Source: an uncultured Adlercreutzia sp. (GTDB lineage: Bacteria > Actinomycetota > Coriobacteriia > Coriobacteriales > Eggerthellaceae). Taken from it: 38,564 nucleotides of DNA. The notes under the pieces were generated by a model that ran no database searches, was not told the DNA's origin, and saw only the letters and a list, made by a program, of their open reading frames with translations. The position numbers were made by a program, and so were the translations under genes. Every line of letters begins with the position of its first letter. Positions within the stretch are counted from its first letter, which is position 1. Positions 8,532 through 16,602 of this stretch are shown in pieces. Location: NCBI GenBank assembly GCA_947426355.1, contig CANEDU010000004.1:1-38564 (forward strand), in the 5' to 3' direction.

Positions 8532-8716
8532 AGATGCTTCCTTTCCGAGAACGCGCCGGAAAAGCCACCGGCCGTCTCACTGAACAGGGGCGCGCCTTTC
8601 TGCGCGCGAATCCGACAGGGCATGCGAGTCTTGAAAGTCGCGTCGATTCGTCGCAGGAAAACGGCCTCAAGGGATATGCGTCGGCCCTTTCCGACGCAAG
8701 ACTTGCCCGTATTCTA
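8532..8716 (-). promoter_or_regulatory. Promoter and long structured leader of the symporter gene
   Basis: On the minus strand TAGAAT (8716-8711) is a likely -10, giving a leader of about 170 nt. The leader can form an outer stem AGTCTTG/CAAGACT (8703-8697 with 8633-8627). This encloses a 7-bp hairpin GCGTCGG/CCGACGC (8697-8691 with 8684-8678). Further on are a GCGCGC/GCGCGC hairpin (around 8593-8608) and a GCCGG/CCGGC stem (around 8556-8573) near the ribosome site. No glycine-riboswitch core was recognised. A regulatory RNA is possible but unproven. Confidence 0.4.
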
Positions 8717-8793
8717 CCCTACACCACACTAAAGTAGCGCGAGGAAGTCATCTTTTATAGGGTGAAGAGCCCGAAGAAGTGCCCCTGTGAGAG

Positions 8794-9321
8794 CTATTTC
8801 AAGGCGGCAGCTACCTTGCGGGCGGCGGCGGTGATGGAGAGGTCGTCTACGTCGACGGTGATGTCGGCGTACTGCTCGTAGAGGGGCAAACGCTCGTCGT
8901 AGAGGTCGCGCAGGCTCATGCCGATGCCGTCGCGCATGACTACACCACGGTCGGAGAAGTCGGCCAGGCGCTGCTTCAGCTCATCGAAGCTGATCTTCAG
9001 GTACACCACGCGGCCGATTTGGGAGAGGTGGCTCATGGCCGGTTCGCTGTAGATGGCCGAGCCGCCCGTGGCGATGACCGAGTGCTCGAAGGACATTTCG
9101 GAAAGCACCTGGTTCTCAATTTCGAGGAAGGCATCGGGGCCCAACGTGTCAATGAGACGCTGCAGCGACTTGTCGCAGGACTGCTGGATGAGCAGGTCGG
9201 CGTCGACGAAATCCATGCAGAGAATCTTCGCCAACACGATGCCCAACGTGGACTTGCCCGCACCGGGCATACCGATGAGCACGATGTTATCCAAACCGGG
9301 TTTGTAGGACTTCTCAAGCAT
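8794..9321 (-). CDS. Shikimate-kinase-like P-loop kinase (AroK family, altered substrate site)
   Basis: A 175-residue protein with the shikimate kinase fold. Visible are Walker A GMPGAGKST (17-25), FVDADLLI with D40/D42, the ATGG turn (84-87), a lid around R125 and the conserved YDERLPLYEQYAD near the C-terminus. Two hallmark positions differ. The FR arginine that binds the shikimate carboxylate (R58 in mycobacterial AroK) aligns with Leu66 in DAFLEIE, and the GGG triplet is GGS (86-88). It may therefore phosphorylate something other than shikimate, or be a divergent AroK; no other aro gene is near. It starts 35 bp after the DUF2207 gene and probably shares its transcript. Confidence 0.75.
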   Translation of the reverse strand: MLEKSYKPGLDNIVLIGMPGAGKSTLGIVLAKILCMDFVDADLLIQQSCDKSLQRLIDTLGPDAFLEIENQVLSEMSFEHSVIATGGSAIYSEPAMSHLSQIGRVVYLKISFDELKQRLADFSDRGVVMRDGIGMSLRDLYDERLPLYEQYADITVDVDDLSITAAARKVAAALK

Positions 9322-9356
9322 GGTGGGGCCTTTCTCGTGGTGTTCGCGGCTAGTGC

Positions 9357-11309
9357 CTATGATACTTCAGCACGCTTATGGGCGGCACGTAACGCTTCGT
9401 CCAACGATTTGGAAAGCTCGGGGGCGAGAAGGGCCAGCACATCAGCCTCTTCATCGGGGCCAAGCGACTTCACCACGCCGAACAGGTAGGCGTAGGGAAT
9501 GAGCGCGGCGCGCTCTTCGGCCGTCAAGCGGTCGCCTTCGATTTGCCAGCCGCCATCGCGCATCCAGTTGCGCAGGGCCTTGGCGTGGGCAGCGATGTCG
9601 TTGCCCTCGGGGGAACGGCGCATGGTGTAGTTGCCGAGCACCCCCATGGCCGCAGCAGACAGCAGCGCCAGCACGCCAGCACGCCAACCTATCCAGACGA
9701 TGCCGGCAATGCCGAGCAGCGCGAGGGCCGCGGCAGCCCACAACACGATGTGCTGGGCACGACGAGAGGCCTTATCGAAGAAACCGTAGGGCTCGACAAG
9801 GGCCGTGAGCTGTTGCTGCCAGGCAGCATTCGCCTCAAGGAAATCGCGCGGATGCTCGTGGGCGAGAGCGGAAAGCTTGGCCGCCGTGAGCGTTCGACCA
9901 CCCGTCGAGACGGTGCGCAGGAAACGCAGCGTGGCCTGGTCGAGAATGGCCTCGTCAGGGCAGACACCATCTTCGGCTGCCACGCCCTCGTCGGAGGGCC
10001 CCTCCCCTGCTGAAGGAATAACCAGGGCGCCGTCCTTCACATCGAGGATACCGCGACGCACCATATCGATCACCGTGGCCACCATATCGTCGGGGCTCTC
10101 GTGGTTCCAGCGCCACAGACGCCCGAGCACCGCCGGAGCCATGGCATCGGCCGGCGGATCCATCCAGTAATCATCGCGAAATGCCGGCGGCCGCTCCCGT
10201 CCCCAGCGCCACCACGCGAACAGCGCTCCCAGCAGCAGCACGGCAGAAAGCGCGAGCAAGCCCTCGGCAAGGCCCAGGCGAATAACCTCCCGAGAAGTGT
10301 CCGTGTCAACCCAGGTCTCCTCGTAGCGACTCGTCCAGTAGTACTGCAACGAGCCCTGATTCGCCAGCTTCGCCTCTTCGCTGAGATTCGTGAGCCATTC
10401 GACGGGGAACATCACCCGAGCCTTGGCGTACTCCGATGGCTCTACCATAGGGTCCTCAAAGAGAATCGTGCCATCAGCGCGAATGTCGACCAGCCCATCG
10501 GCAGGACCGTGACCCCAGGCGTACACGTTGTCCATGGGCTTCACCAGATCGTCCGCCGCCACAGGCAGCACCACCTCGGCACGCACGTTGGCGAGTGCCA
10601 CGTCATAATCCTGGGGAACGTAGAGCCACTGAAAATCGGCAGCATCGTCAAAGGCCTCAATGGCGTTTTCTACACGATAATCAACCTCGAACATAACGCG
10701 GTCGGGCATAGAGCCCACAAAAGCGTAGAGCGTGTGCTGGAACTTGTCGTAGGCCCAGGCATCGTGCTCGGGCGCTCCGCCGCTGCGCCATGACAGCTGA
10801 AAGGTCGTCTCCGGCAGCTCGACCCACTCGGTCTTGAGCGCCCCCGCCTCATCCACCGGCGCCATACGCACGCGATCAACAGCAACTTCCGAGCCCCAAA
10901 TGAACCCATCATAGAGCCACTTCAGCCGCTCGTGAGACCCCTCCTCTTCCGTCAGGTCGAAAATGCGCTGGTCAGTCATCTGCACCGACCCATCCGTCTC
11001 CACCGAAGCCAACAAATCAACCTCAGTACACCGATAGTCAGCCGCGAAGGCAGGAGTCGTCCACCCAAAAACCGGAATGAGCATGACTACCAGCAAGATA
11101 AGGGCCAAAAGGAAGCAGGGGGTGCCCTGACCGAGCGAGTTCCGCAGCGAACAGAACAGTCCAGTGGACTGTTCTGCAGAGCGAGGACTGTGTGAGCGAA
11201 TCAGGGTACCCCCTGCTTCCGCTCCCGACGAGCTGCCGCCAAACGCATCTGAGCAAATCAGGGTACCCCCTGCTTCCGCTCCCGACGATATGCAAGCAGT
11301 CCTTTTCAC
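9357..11309 (-). CDS. DUF2207 domain-containing membrane protein
   Basis: The frame runs 650 codons from a GTG at 11309. The credible protein begins later: a hydrophobic export signal (about residues 66-90, FLLALILLVV...TTPAFAA) leads into the extracytoplasmic DUF2207 beta domain (about 91-340). A TM helix (about 350-372) follows, then a soluble region beginning DDYWMDPPADAMAPAVLGRLWRW, two more TM helices (about 525-565) and a cytoplasmic C-terminus. Residues 1-65 are encoded by the palindromic repeat and a duplicated 38-bp segment and look like translated repeat, not native protein. An ATG at 11084 (residue 76) and a TTG a few codons earlier are alternative starts, neither with a clear ribosome site. 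Function of DUF2207 is unknown. The gene begins just after a trkA stop codon. Confidence 0.75.
   Translation of the reverse strand: MKRTACISSGAEAGGTLICSDAFGGSSSGAEAGGTLIRSHSPRSAEQSTGLFCSLRNSLGQGTPCFLLALILLVVMLIPVFGWTTPAFAADYRCTEVDLLASVETDGSVQMTDQRIFDLTEEEGSHERLKWLYDGFIWGSEVAVDRVRMAPVDEAGALKTEWVELPETTFQLSWRSGGAPEHDAWAYDKFQHTLYAFVGSMPDRVMFEVDYRVENAIEAFDDAADFQWLYVPQDYDVALANVRAEVVLPVAADDLVKPMDNVYAWGHGPADGLVDIRADGTILFEDPMVEPSEYAKARVMFPVEWLTNLSEEAKLANQGSLQYYWTSRYEETWVDTDTSREVIRLGLAEGLLALSAVLLLGALFAWWRWGRERPPAFRDDYWMDPPADAMAPAVLGRLWRWNHESPDDMVATVIDMVRRGILDVKDGALVIPSAGEGPSDEGVAAEDGVCPDEAILDQATLRFLRTVSTGGRTLTAAKLSALAHEHPRDFLEANAAWQQQLTALVEPYGFFDKASRRAQHIVLWAAAALALLGIAGIVWIGWRAGVLALLSAAAMGVLGNYTMRRSPEGNDIAAHAKALRNWMRDGGWQIEGDRLTAEERAALIPYAYLFGVVKSLGPDEEADVLALLAPELSKSLDEALRAAHKRAEVS
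11111..11220. repeat. Palindromic repeat element, copy 1 (110 bp, terminal inverted repeats)
   Basis: The ends are a 20-bp inverted repeat with one mismatch (GGAAGCAGGGGGTGCCCTGA at 11111-11130 against 11201-11220). The centre is a perfect 11-bp stem CAGAACAGTCC/GGACTGTTCTG (11152-11162, 11166-11176). The two blocks between outer and inner stems are nearly identical to those in the copy at 38449-38564, while both stems differ in sequence. It lies over the 5' end of the DUF2207 gene. Confidence 0.85.
11194..11288. repeat. 38-bp tandem duplication of the repeat end
   Basis: The segment 11194-11231 (starting GAGCGAATCAGGGTACCCCC) recurs at 11251-11288 with a single substitution, offset by 57 bp. 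It contains one terminal arm of the palindromic element plus 11 bp outside it, so the duplication happened after or during insertion of the element. Confidence 0.85.
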
Positions 11310-11314
11310 GGCGG

Positions 11315-11986
11315 TTAGAGCCCTCGAAACGCCTGACGCACCTCATCCAGCACGTCCTCATCCGCCACCACAATGGCCTTGTCCCCCGGGTACAGCACCG
11401 TCTCTTCGCTGGCCACTTCCACATCGCCTCCGCTGGCCACCGCGGCGATGATGGCATTGTCCGGCAAAGGCACCTCTTCAATGAGCACGCCATCTTCGTT
11501 GGTGAAGTGACGCATACGCGGCACCATCACCTCTGCCAGGGCCACATTGCCGTGCGTAAGCGAAGACACGACGGACACCGAGCCCAGCAGGGCCTCTTCC
11601 TCAATGAGGTTTGCAATGAGCGTCGTGGAGGATACGCATTCGATGCCCACCTCGCGGAAGATGCGCTCGTTCTTCGGGTTGTTTACGCGGGCGATGCAGC
11701 GGGGCACGTGGAACACACGCTGGGCAATCTCGCAGGACACAAGGTTGGAATCGTCCTGGCCCGTGGTGGCCACGAACACATCAGCCTGGCGAATGCCCGC
11801 GTCCTCTTGGTAGCGCGAATCGCATCCGTCGCCGTGAATAACCAGATAGGGACCAGTAAGCTGCACGGACAGGCGGTCGGCCGCGGCCAGCTTCTCTTCG
11901 ATGACCGCCACCTCGTTGCCGCTCTTCAGCATAATACCGGCCAGGTAGGAGCCGATTTTTCCGCCGCCGGCAATAACGATGTACAT
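11315..11986 (-). CDS. trkA: TrkA family potassium uptake regulatory protein
   Basis: A 223-residue protein with an N-terminal RCK/TrkA-N Rossmann domain, MYIVIAGGGKIGSYLAG (GxGxxG-type dinucleotide loop) and acidic residue E30 for ribose. A C-terminal TrkA-C domain follows (about 140-223). Such proteins form the cytoplasmic gating ring of Trk/Ktr potassium transporters and sense NAD(H) or adenine nucleotides. It begins 9 bp after the neighbouring TrkA-like gene. No TrkH/KtrB membrane subunit is in the window. Confidence 0.93.
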   Translation of the reverse strand: MYIVIAGGGKIGSYLAGIMLKSGNEVAVIEEKLAAADRLSVQLTGPYLVIHGDGCDSRYQEDAGIRQADVFVATTGQDDSNLVSCEIAQRVFHVPRCIARVNNPKNERIFREVGIECVSSTTLIANLIEEEALLGSVSVVSSLTHGNVALAEVMVPRMRHFTNEDGVLIEEVPLPDNAIIAAVASGGDVEVASEETVLYPGDKAIVVADEDVLDEVRQAFRGL

Positions 11987-11995
11987 AAGCGTCCC

Positions 11996-12658
11996 CTAAT
12001 CCAGAATGTAGCGCGAGAACTGCGCGATGACGTCGTGGCGCACGCAGGCGAGGATAGAGTCTCCCGCGTAGAGAAGCGAATCCGGCGTGGGGATGGAAGA
12101 GGCTGAGCCGTCGGCGCGCTCGAAGGCGATGATGCGCACCTCGTGGTCGCGCTCGAGCTCGGACACGCGAATGGTCTTGGCGTTATCGCGACTGGAAAGA
12201 TCGAGCGTGAAGCGAAGCACCTCAAATTCGCCGAAGGTATCGATATGGGAGCCGTGGCCGGACACAATCTTCGAGAACACGTCCTCGGCCACCAGCGACG
12301 TGCCGCAAACGTAGTCGATGCCAAGCTGCATGTAGGCGCGCTCGTGGTCGGGATTGTACAGACGGGAGATGACGTGAGGAACGCCGAACAGGTGGTTGGC
12401 CACCTCGGCGCACATGAGGTTCGCGTTGTCGAACTGGGTGACGGCGGCAAGCACGTCACATTCCTCGACGCCAGCGCGGATGAGCACATCTTCGTCGAAG
12501 CCTACGCCCTGCACCGTGCTGCCATTGAAGTTACGGCCCAGGTTCGCGAAGGCGTCAGCATTCTTATCGATGCAGCAGACGTTGTTGCCGTTATCCGAGA
12601 GCATGTTGGCCAGCTGCGACCCCACGCGCCCGCATCCGACTACAATCACGTTGCTCAT
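11996..12658 (-). CDS. trkA: TrkA family potassium uptake regulatory protein (second copy)
   Basis: A 220-residue TrkA-N plus TrkA-C protein. MSNVIVVGCGRVGSQLANML carries the dinucleotide loop and is followed by CIDKNADAF with the ribose-binding acid residue. The C-terminal half (about 140-220) is the TrkA-C ligand domain. It is clearly diverged from the TrkA just downstream, so the pair is more likely a heteromeric ring than a recent duplication. The start ATG is behind AAAGAGGTAGGGA, and a TATAAT box lies 33-39 nt upstream. Confidence 0.93.
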   Translation of the reverse strand: MSNVIVVGCGRVGSQLANMLSDNGNNVCCIDKNADAFANLGRNFNGSTVQGVGFDEDVLIRAGVEECDVLAAVTQFDNANLMCAEVANHLFGVPHVISRLYNPDHERAYMQLGIDYVCGTSLVAEDVFSKIVSGHGSHIDTFGEFEVLRFTLDLSSRDNAKTIRVSELERDHEVRIIAFERADGSASSIPTPDSLLYAGDSILACVRHDVIAQFSRYILD

Positions 12659-12691
12659 TCCCTACCTCTTTCTTATTCATCGAGCAGGGCT

Positions 12692-12697
12692 ATTATA
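12692..12697 (-). promoter_or_regulatory. -10 box for the trkA pair
   Basis: A perfect TATAAT on the minus strand lies 33 nt upstream of the first trkA start. No clear -35 is visible in the GC-rich sequence upstream. It is likely to drive both trkA genes and possibly the DUF2207 and kinase genes behind them. Confidence 0.5.
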
Positions 12698-12731
12698 GAC
12701 GTACTGCGCCGGCCGCGGGAATCAGCATGAA

Positions 12732-13550
12732 TTAGATGAGCAGCATTTGATTGAGCGTGTCCCGATACCAGTTCTCGTGATTCGGGGGGCAATAGCGATA
12801 GGCGTAGAAGGGACTAATGGTGAAGCCGTAACCCTTGGCAAGCCCCGTCACATGGGCCTGGATAGCCGTATCCCAATCGGGCCAGCTGCTCTGATCCCAA
12901 CCCCAGGCGTTGTGGTACTGGAAGCACGCGCGACCCTTAGATGACTCAGTGTTGGAAATAGCGGGCGACCAGCGCGGGTCGATGCCGGCTTCCCAGGCAG
13001 CCTCGGCAAACGTCTTGCCGTGGCCGGCAAGGGGGCTGCCGAGCAGGTAGTCATCGATGCGCGCGGCCCATTCCTCAACGAAAGCATCGCGGCCAACGGA
13101 GAAGTCAACATCGCCAGCCGGCAAATACCCATAGGTAGAAAGGTAGAGGGAACGCGTTTCGTCAGCGCGGGCGATAGCCTTTTTCTCGGCAATAACGGAA
13201 GCATCGGCGGCAGCTATGCGCGCGGCCTCCTCTTCAGCAGCGATTTCCTCTACGCCGGCGGTCACATCGCGAGACGAAGCCGTTTTGAGCGCAGCCTCTT
13301 CGGCGATGTCCTCAACGGCGAGAACATCGGCATCCGACTTATCCTGAACGGTGTCGGGAGAAACCTCGGCCGCACTGCGAACCTCATCAGACTGACGCTC
13401 GAGACCAAAGGTGGTGGCATGGGTGTCACGCGAACCAGCAGAAGCCCAATCGGCGCCAAGGAAGCCCACGGCAAGCATGGGCAGCACGCACACGGCAGCC
13501 ATCGCCAGTACGACGGCCTTCCGGTGAGTTTTTTTGCGCCTTGTTACCAC
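12732..13550 (-). CDS. Secreted lysozyme-like (glucosaminidase/transglycosylase-type) protein
   Basis: A 272-residue exported protein. The basic N-terminus VTRRKKTHRK and hydrophobic run (about 11-35) form a signal peptide or anchor. Residues about 40-135 are a low-complexity Ala/Glu/Asp-rich stalk, probably helical. The C-terminal domain (about 150-272) contains GSPLAGHGKTFAEAAWEAGIDPRW, then SPAISNTESSKGRACF with a plausible catalytic Glu, then NAWGWDQSSW. This matches lysozyme-like domains that cut or inspect peptidoglycan. The start is a GTG behind AAAGGGA. It stands alone between the trkA pair and the corC-like gene. The enzymatic call is from motif resemblance only. Confidence 0.7.
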   Translation of the reverse strand: MVTRRKKTHRKAVVLAMAAVCVLPMLAVGFLGADWASAGSRDTHATTFGLERQSDEVRSAAEVSPDTVQDKSDADVLAVEDIAEEAALKTASSRDVTAGVEEIAAEEEAARIAAADASVIAEKKAIARADETRSLYLSTYGYLPAGDVDFSVGRDAFVEEWAARIDDYLLGSPLAGHGKTFAEAAWEAGIDPRWSPAISNTESSKGRACFQYHNAWGWDQSSWPDWDTAIQAHVTGLAKGYGFTISPFYAYRYCPPNHENWYRDTLNQMLLI

Positions 13551-13782
13551 TCATTCCCTTTCTCGACAGCACAAAACTAAACCGCACGAAACGGCGCAGC
13601 GTGTTGGATTGAGGTGTGGGATTGCTGCAAATAAAGAAAGCTATGCTGTTTTTCAACTCGGCTATTCTACCTTAGTTCCCTCGAAGAGGGGCAAAGCTTT
13701 AGCCGACATCCACGCTTTGTTCGCTTGACAAAGCGCCTTTTCTGGGTTTCCGCAGGTAAATCGCCTGCACCTTCGAACCCCG

Positions 13783-14634
13783 TCAGTCAGTTGTTACCGA
13801 CTCTTCACAACTTACCGGCGACAGCTTCTTCACGCGCACGATGGAGATGCGCGAGCGGCGCATCTTCTCCACCTTGAAGGCGTAGCCATCGACCACGAGC
13901 TCGTCGCCCACTTTCGGCACAGAGTCCAGCGTGTGGATAATCCAGCCGGCGATGGTCTCGTAGTCGTCAGATTCCTCCATGGGCCAACCGAGCTCCACCG
14001 CATCTTCCACCGGCAAGCGGCCATCGACGCGCCACAGGCCCGGACTGACGAACACGACCAGGTCACGATCGTTGTCGGTCTCATCGGCAATCTCGCCGAC
14101 GATTTCCTCGACGATATCCTCCATGGTGATGAGGCCGTCGGTTCCGCCATACTCGTCCACGACAATGGCCATCTGCATATGGGCCTCTTGCAGCTCGGAG
14201 AGCAGCGTGAGCACGTTTTTCGTCTCGGGCACGTAAAGGGGCTCGTACATAAAGTCGGCCACCGTATCTTCGATGCGGCCATCGAGCAGCGGGCCGATGA
14301 GGTCTTTGTAAGAGACGATGCCGATAACCTCGTCGACCTCTTCGTGGTAAACGGGAAGGCGCGAGTAGCCGGTGCCGCGCATGCGGTCCAAAGCGGTGCG
14401 AGCGGGCTCGGTGTCCTCGGCCATGATCATGTCGACGCGCGGCTTCATGATCTCGCGCACCGTCATGTCGGCCAGATCGAGGATGTCATTAATCATGCGC
14501 TTCTCGTCTTCGAGAAGCTCTCCGTTCTCGGCCACCATGTCCTTGATTTCGTCCCCGGAAATGCTGTCGCGCTTCGGGCGAAGGAAACCGAGGAAGGCCG
14601 GCTTCGAACTTGCGGTGTCATCTGTTTTACTCAT
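13783..14634 (-). CDS. CorC/HlyC-type CBS-domain protein (CNNM/hemolysin family, soluble)
   Basis: From the ATG at 14634 the protein has 283 residues. A CBS pair (about 60-185) includes the hallmark VREIMKPRVDM, GYSRLPVYHEEVDEVIGIVSYKDL and MAIVVDEYGGTDGLITMEDIVEEIVGEI. The C-terminal CorC_HlyC domain (about 200-275) includes VDGRLPVEDAVELG and TIAGWIIHTLDSVPKVGD. There is no DUF21 membrane region, so it corresponds to CorC-like soluble members linked to Mg2+/Co2+ efflux or membrane integrity. An ATG eight codons upstream (14658) is in frame but has no ribosome site. TAAAGT lies 7 nt before the chosen ATG, which would fit a leaderless start. Confidence 0.85.
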   Translation of the reverse strand: MSKTDDTASSKPAFLGFLRPKRDSISGDEIKDMVAENGELLEDEKRMINDILDLADMTVREIMKPRVDMIMAEDTEPARTALDRMRGTGYSRLPVYHEEVDEVIGIVSYKDLIGPLLDGRIEDTVADFMYEPLYVPETKNVLTLLSELQEAHMQMAIVVDEYGGTDGLITMEDIVEEIVGEIADETDNDRDLVVFVSPGLWRVDGRLPVEDAVELGWPMEESDDYETIAGWIIHTLDSVPKVGDELVVDGYAFKVEKMRRSRISIVRVKKLSPVSCEESVTTD

Positions 14635-14739
14635 GGGCGGTACTTTACCATATTTCATTCGGGTCGGCCGTGCTACGCGGATCGCTTCAACGAACGCGCA
14701 GCCGAGGGCGGACTGAAGCCCGCCCCTGCAGGTGGTTGC

Positions 14740-16602
14740 TTACAAGCGGTTGCCGCCGGGCTTGAGCCAGTCGAGCCAGGCCATGGCTTCGGCATGGGGA
14801 ACATCGATGAGGGCCGTGGTGGTTCCACCGGAGCCGGCGGCCGTGGTGGCCAGGATGGTATCGGTGCCCGCGCGGCGCTGGAGTGGGTTGCTGCGGGCGC
14901 AACCGAACTGAATCTTCTGACGCGGGAAGCTCACGGTCTCGCGCGAAAGCCCGCCGTTGCTCACCTGCATGAAGCGGCGGTTGTAGGCGAAGCTCGATTC
15001 GCGAGCCCACAGCACCGCGCCAATGATGTCGATGACAAAGAGAAGCACCGACAGTACGAGCAGAACGAGAAGCAGCCCGCCACCGAAGGAATTCACCATG
15101 GCTATGGCCAGGGCATCCTCCACCTCAAAGGCCCCCGCTTCCGCAGCGCTTACCATCAGCTTCAGGCCAATCATGCAAAGGACCGACACAACCGCCAGCC
15201 AAAAGCCGCCGCCCTGGATGATGCCGCGGCGAATGAGCGCGCGGCGCAGGGCCACCTTCGCCACGGGCTTGGACTCTTGGGGCAAGTCGGCGAACTCGGG
15301 GACAAGGCCGGCGAGAATGGCGGGCACGCGGCTCATCTTCACGAACGGATGAATGACGATGCCCTGCTGGGCCAGGGTGTTCTTCTGGTTGCTCGCATCG
15401 TTGTCCTGGGCCGCGTCGATCTTGCCGAGCGACAGCTCGCAGAACCCGAACAGGCGGCGAATGAAGCTCTGCTTCACCACGACCGATTGCACGCGATCGA
15501 TGTCCACGCCCTGGAAGGTGTGCTGGAGCAGGCCGTACTCCACCTCGATGCGATTGTTGCGGCGGCGGGCCTTGAAGCCGCCGTAGCCGATGCAGGAGCC
15601 AAGAGCGGAAATCAGCCACAGCACCAGCACGAGCACAATGATGCCCACCGACAAGGCTCCGATGATATAGCCTGCAGCCTGGGAGCCAGCAAACATCATG
15701 GCGCTTTCCACCGCTCCGTTGGCCGCATCGCCCATCACATCGAAAACAAAGCCGACGATCTGCAGCACGCCGACGATGAGGCCGACCAAGATAAGGCTCA
15801 CCGACGTAGTGTTAGAGAGCCCCGCAAGGAACAGCTCCTTGTTCGTAAGGCCGTACTCGTAGGACACGCGTCCCGTATCTTGGGCTGGGCCGGCGAACAC
15901 GCCGCCCACCTGGTTCCAAGCCTCGGCGCCCATGTCGAGCACATTGCCCGAAGCCGTGGGCAGCTGCGCCCCTTCGACAAAGGTCGCCGCGCCCTGGGCC
16001 ATAGCCGCCGCGCCGGCGATGGCCGACTGCGCAGCCGGCGCCGCCGCGGCCCCCAACGTTCCTTGAGCGGCCTGAGCGGCCAGGGCGTTCTTGCGGTTAT
16101 AGAGTTCGGAGCGCAGCCATTCGGCCTGGGCCTTGGTGAGATAGGGCACCACCACCGCCTTGTTCGCTGCGCCGCCGGCCGTGTCGATAGACACGGTGCA
16201 CACGCCGAAGATGCGCTGAATGAGCGTCGCGCGCTGATCGACGGACTGCACGCGCTGGTAGGGCACATGCACCTTCTGCTTGTTGAAAATACCCGAGCAG
16301 AGCGTGAACTCGTCGGGCCCCACAGTGAAGTAAAGGTGCTTGTAGCCGAGAATGCGCGTGGCGGCCACAATGCCGAACACCACGAGAATAAGCAGCAGCG
16401 TGCCGCCGCCCACAATGGCCATAATCAGGCCCGTCTCGGCACTGCCGAACCCCTCTTCTGCCACCAGCCCGGCGATGGTGGAGAAGTTCGCCACCACGAC
16501 GCAGACGGCGATGATGAGAATGGTGCGCACGCTCTCCAGCCAGATATAGCTGTGGTGCACATGATGACGCGGCAGCGGGGCCGCCTGGGTTGGGGCGGTC
16601 AT
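14740..16602 (-). CDS. YdbT-like membrane protein with three bacterial PH (bPH2) domains
   Basis: A 620-residue polytopic protein. Pairs of TM helices (about 25-90, 265-340, 455-525) alternate with three bPH2/DUF304 domains. The first (about 100-170) includes FTLCSGIFNKQKVHVPYQRV. The second (about 345-420) includes YGLLQHTFQGVDIDRVQSV. The third runs about 545-615. Each has the PxxRVQS-type or related signature of the family. Between the first domain and the second TM pair is an unusual Ala/Gly-rich linker of roughly 70 residues (about 175-250). Its start codon abuts the stop of the single-PH-domain partner with no gap, so the pair is translationally coupled. Function of the pair is not established; in Bacillus, YdbS/YdbT confer bacteriocin resistance. 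Confidence 0.85.
   Translation of the reverse strand: MTAPTQAAPLPRHHVHHSYIWLESVRTILIIAVCVVVANFSTIAGLVAEEGFGSAETGLIMAIVGGGTLLLILVVFGIVAATRILGYKHLYFTVGPDEFTLCSGIFNKQKVHVPYQRVQSVDQRATLIQRIFGVCTVSIDTAGGAANKAVVVPYLTKAQAEWLRSELYNRKNALAAQAAQGTLGAAAAPAAQSAIAGAAAMAQGAATFVEGAQLPTASGNVLDMGAEAWNQVGGVFAGPAQDTGRVSYEYGLTNKELFLAGLSNTTSVSLILVGLIVGVLQIVGFVFDVMGDAANGAVESAMMFAGSQAAGYIIGALSVGIIVLVLVLWLISALGSCIGYGGFKARRRNNRIEVEYGLLQHTFQGVDIDRVQSVVVKQSFIRRLFGFCELSLGKIDAAQDNDASNQKNTLAQQGIVIHPFVKMSRVPAILAGLVPEFADLPQESKPVAKVALRRALIRRGIIQGGGFWLAVVSVLCMIGLKLMVSAAEAGAFEVEDALAIAMVNSFGGGLLLVLLVLSVLLFVIDIIGAVLWARESSFAYNRRFMQVSNGGLSRETVSFPRQKIQFGCARSNPLQRRAGTDTILATTAAGSGGTTTALIDVPHAEAMAWLDWLKPGGNRL

Noticed and set aside
8532-8716. 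Glycine riboswitch before the symporter gene
   Set aside because: The conserved glycine-aptamer core sequences are not present, only unrelated hairpins.
4617-8732. A 1371-codon open frame on the plus strand
   Set aside because: It lies wholly antisense to the ferredoxin, mobBA and symporter genes, is rich in His/Arg/Gly/Ala as expected from antisense of GC-rich codons, and shows no domain.
13765-13785. A TTCGAA-containing stretch resembling a tRNA T-arm
   Set aside because: The flanking bases do not form a T-stem and no acceptor or anticodon arm can be built.
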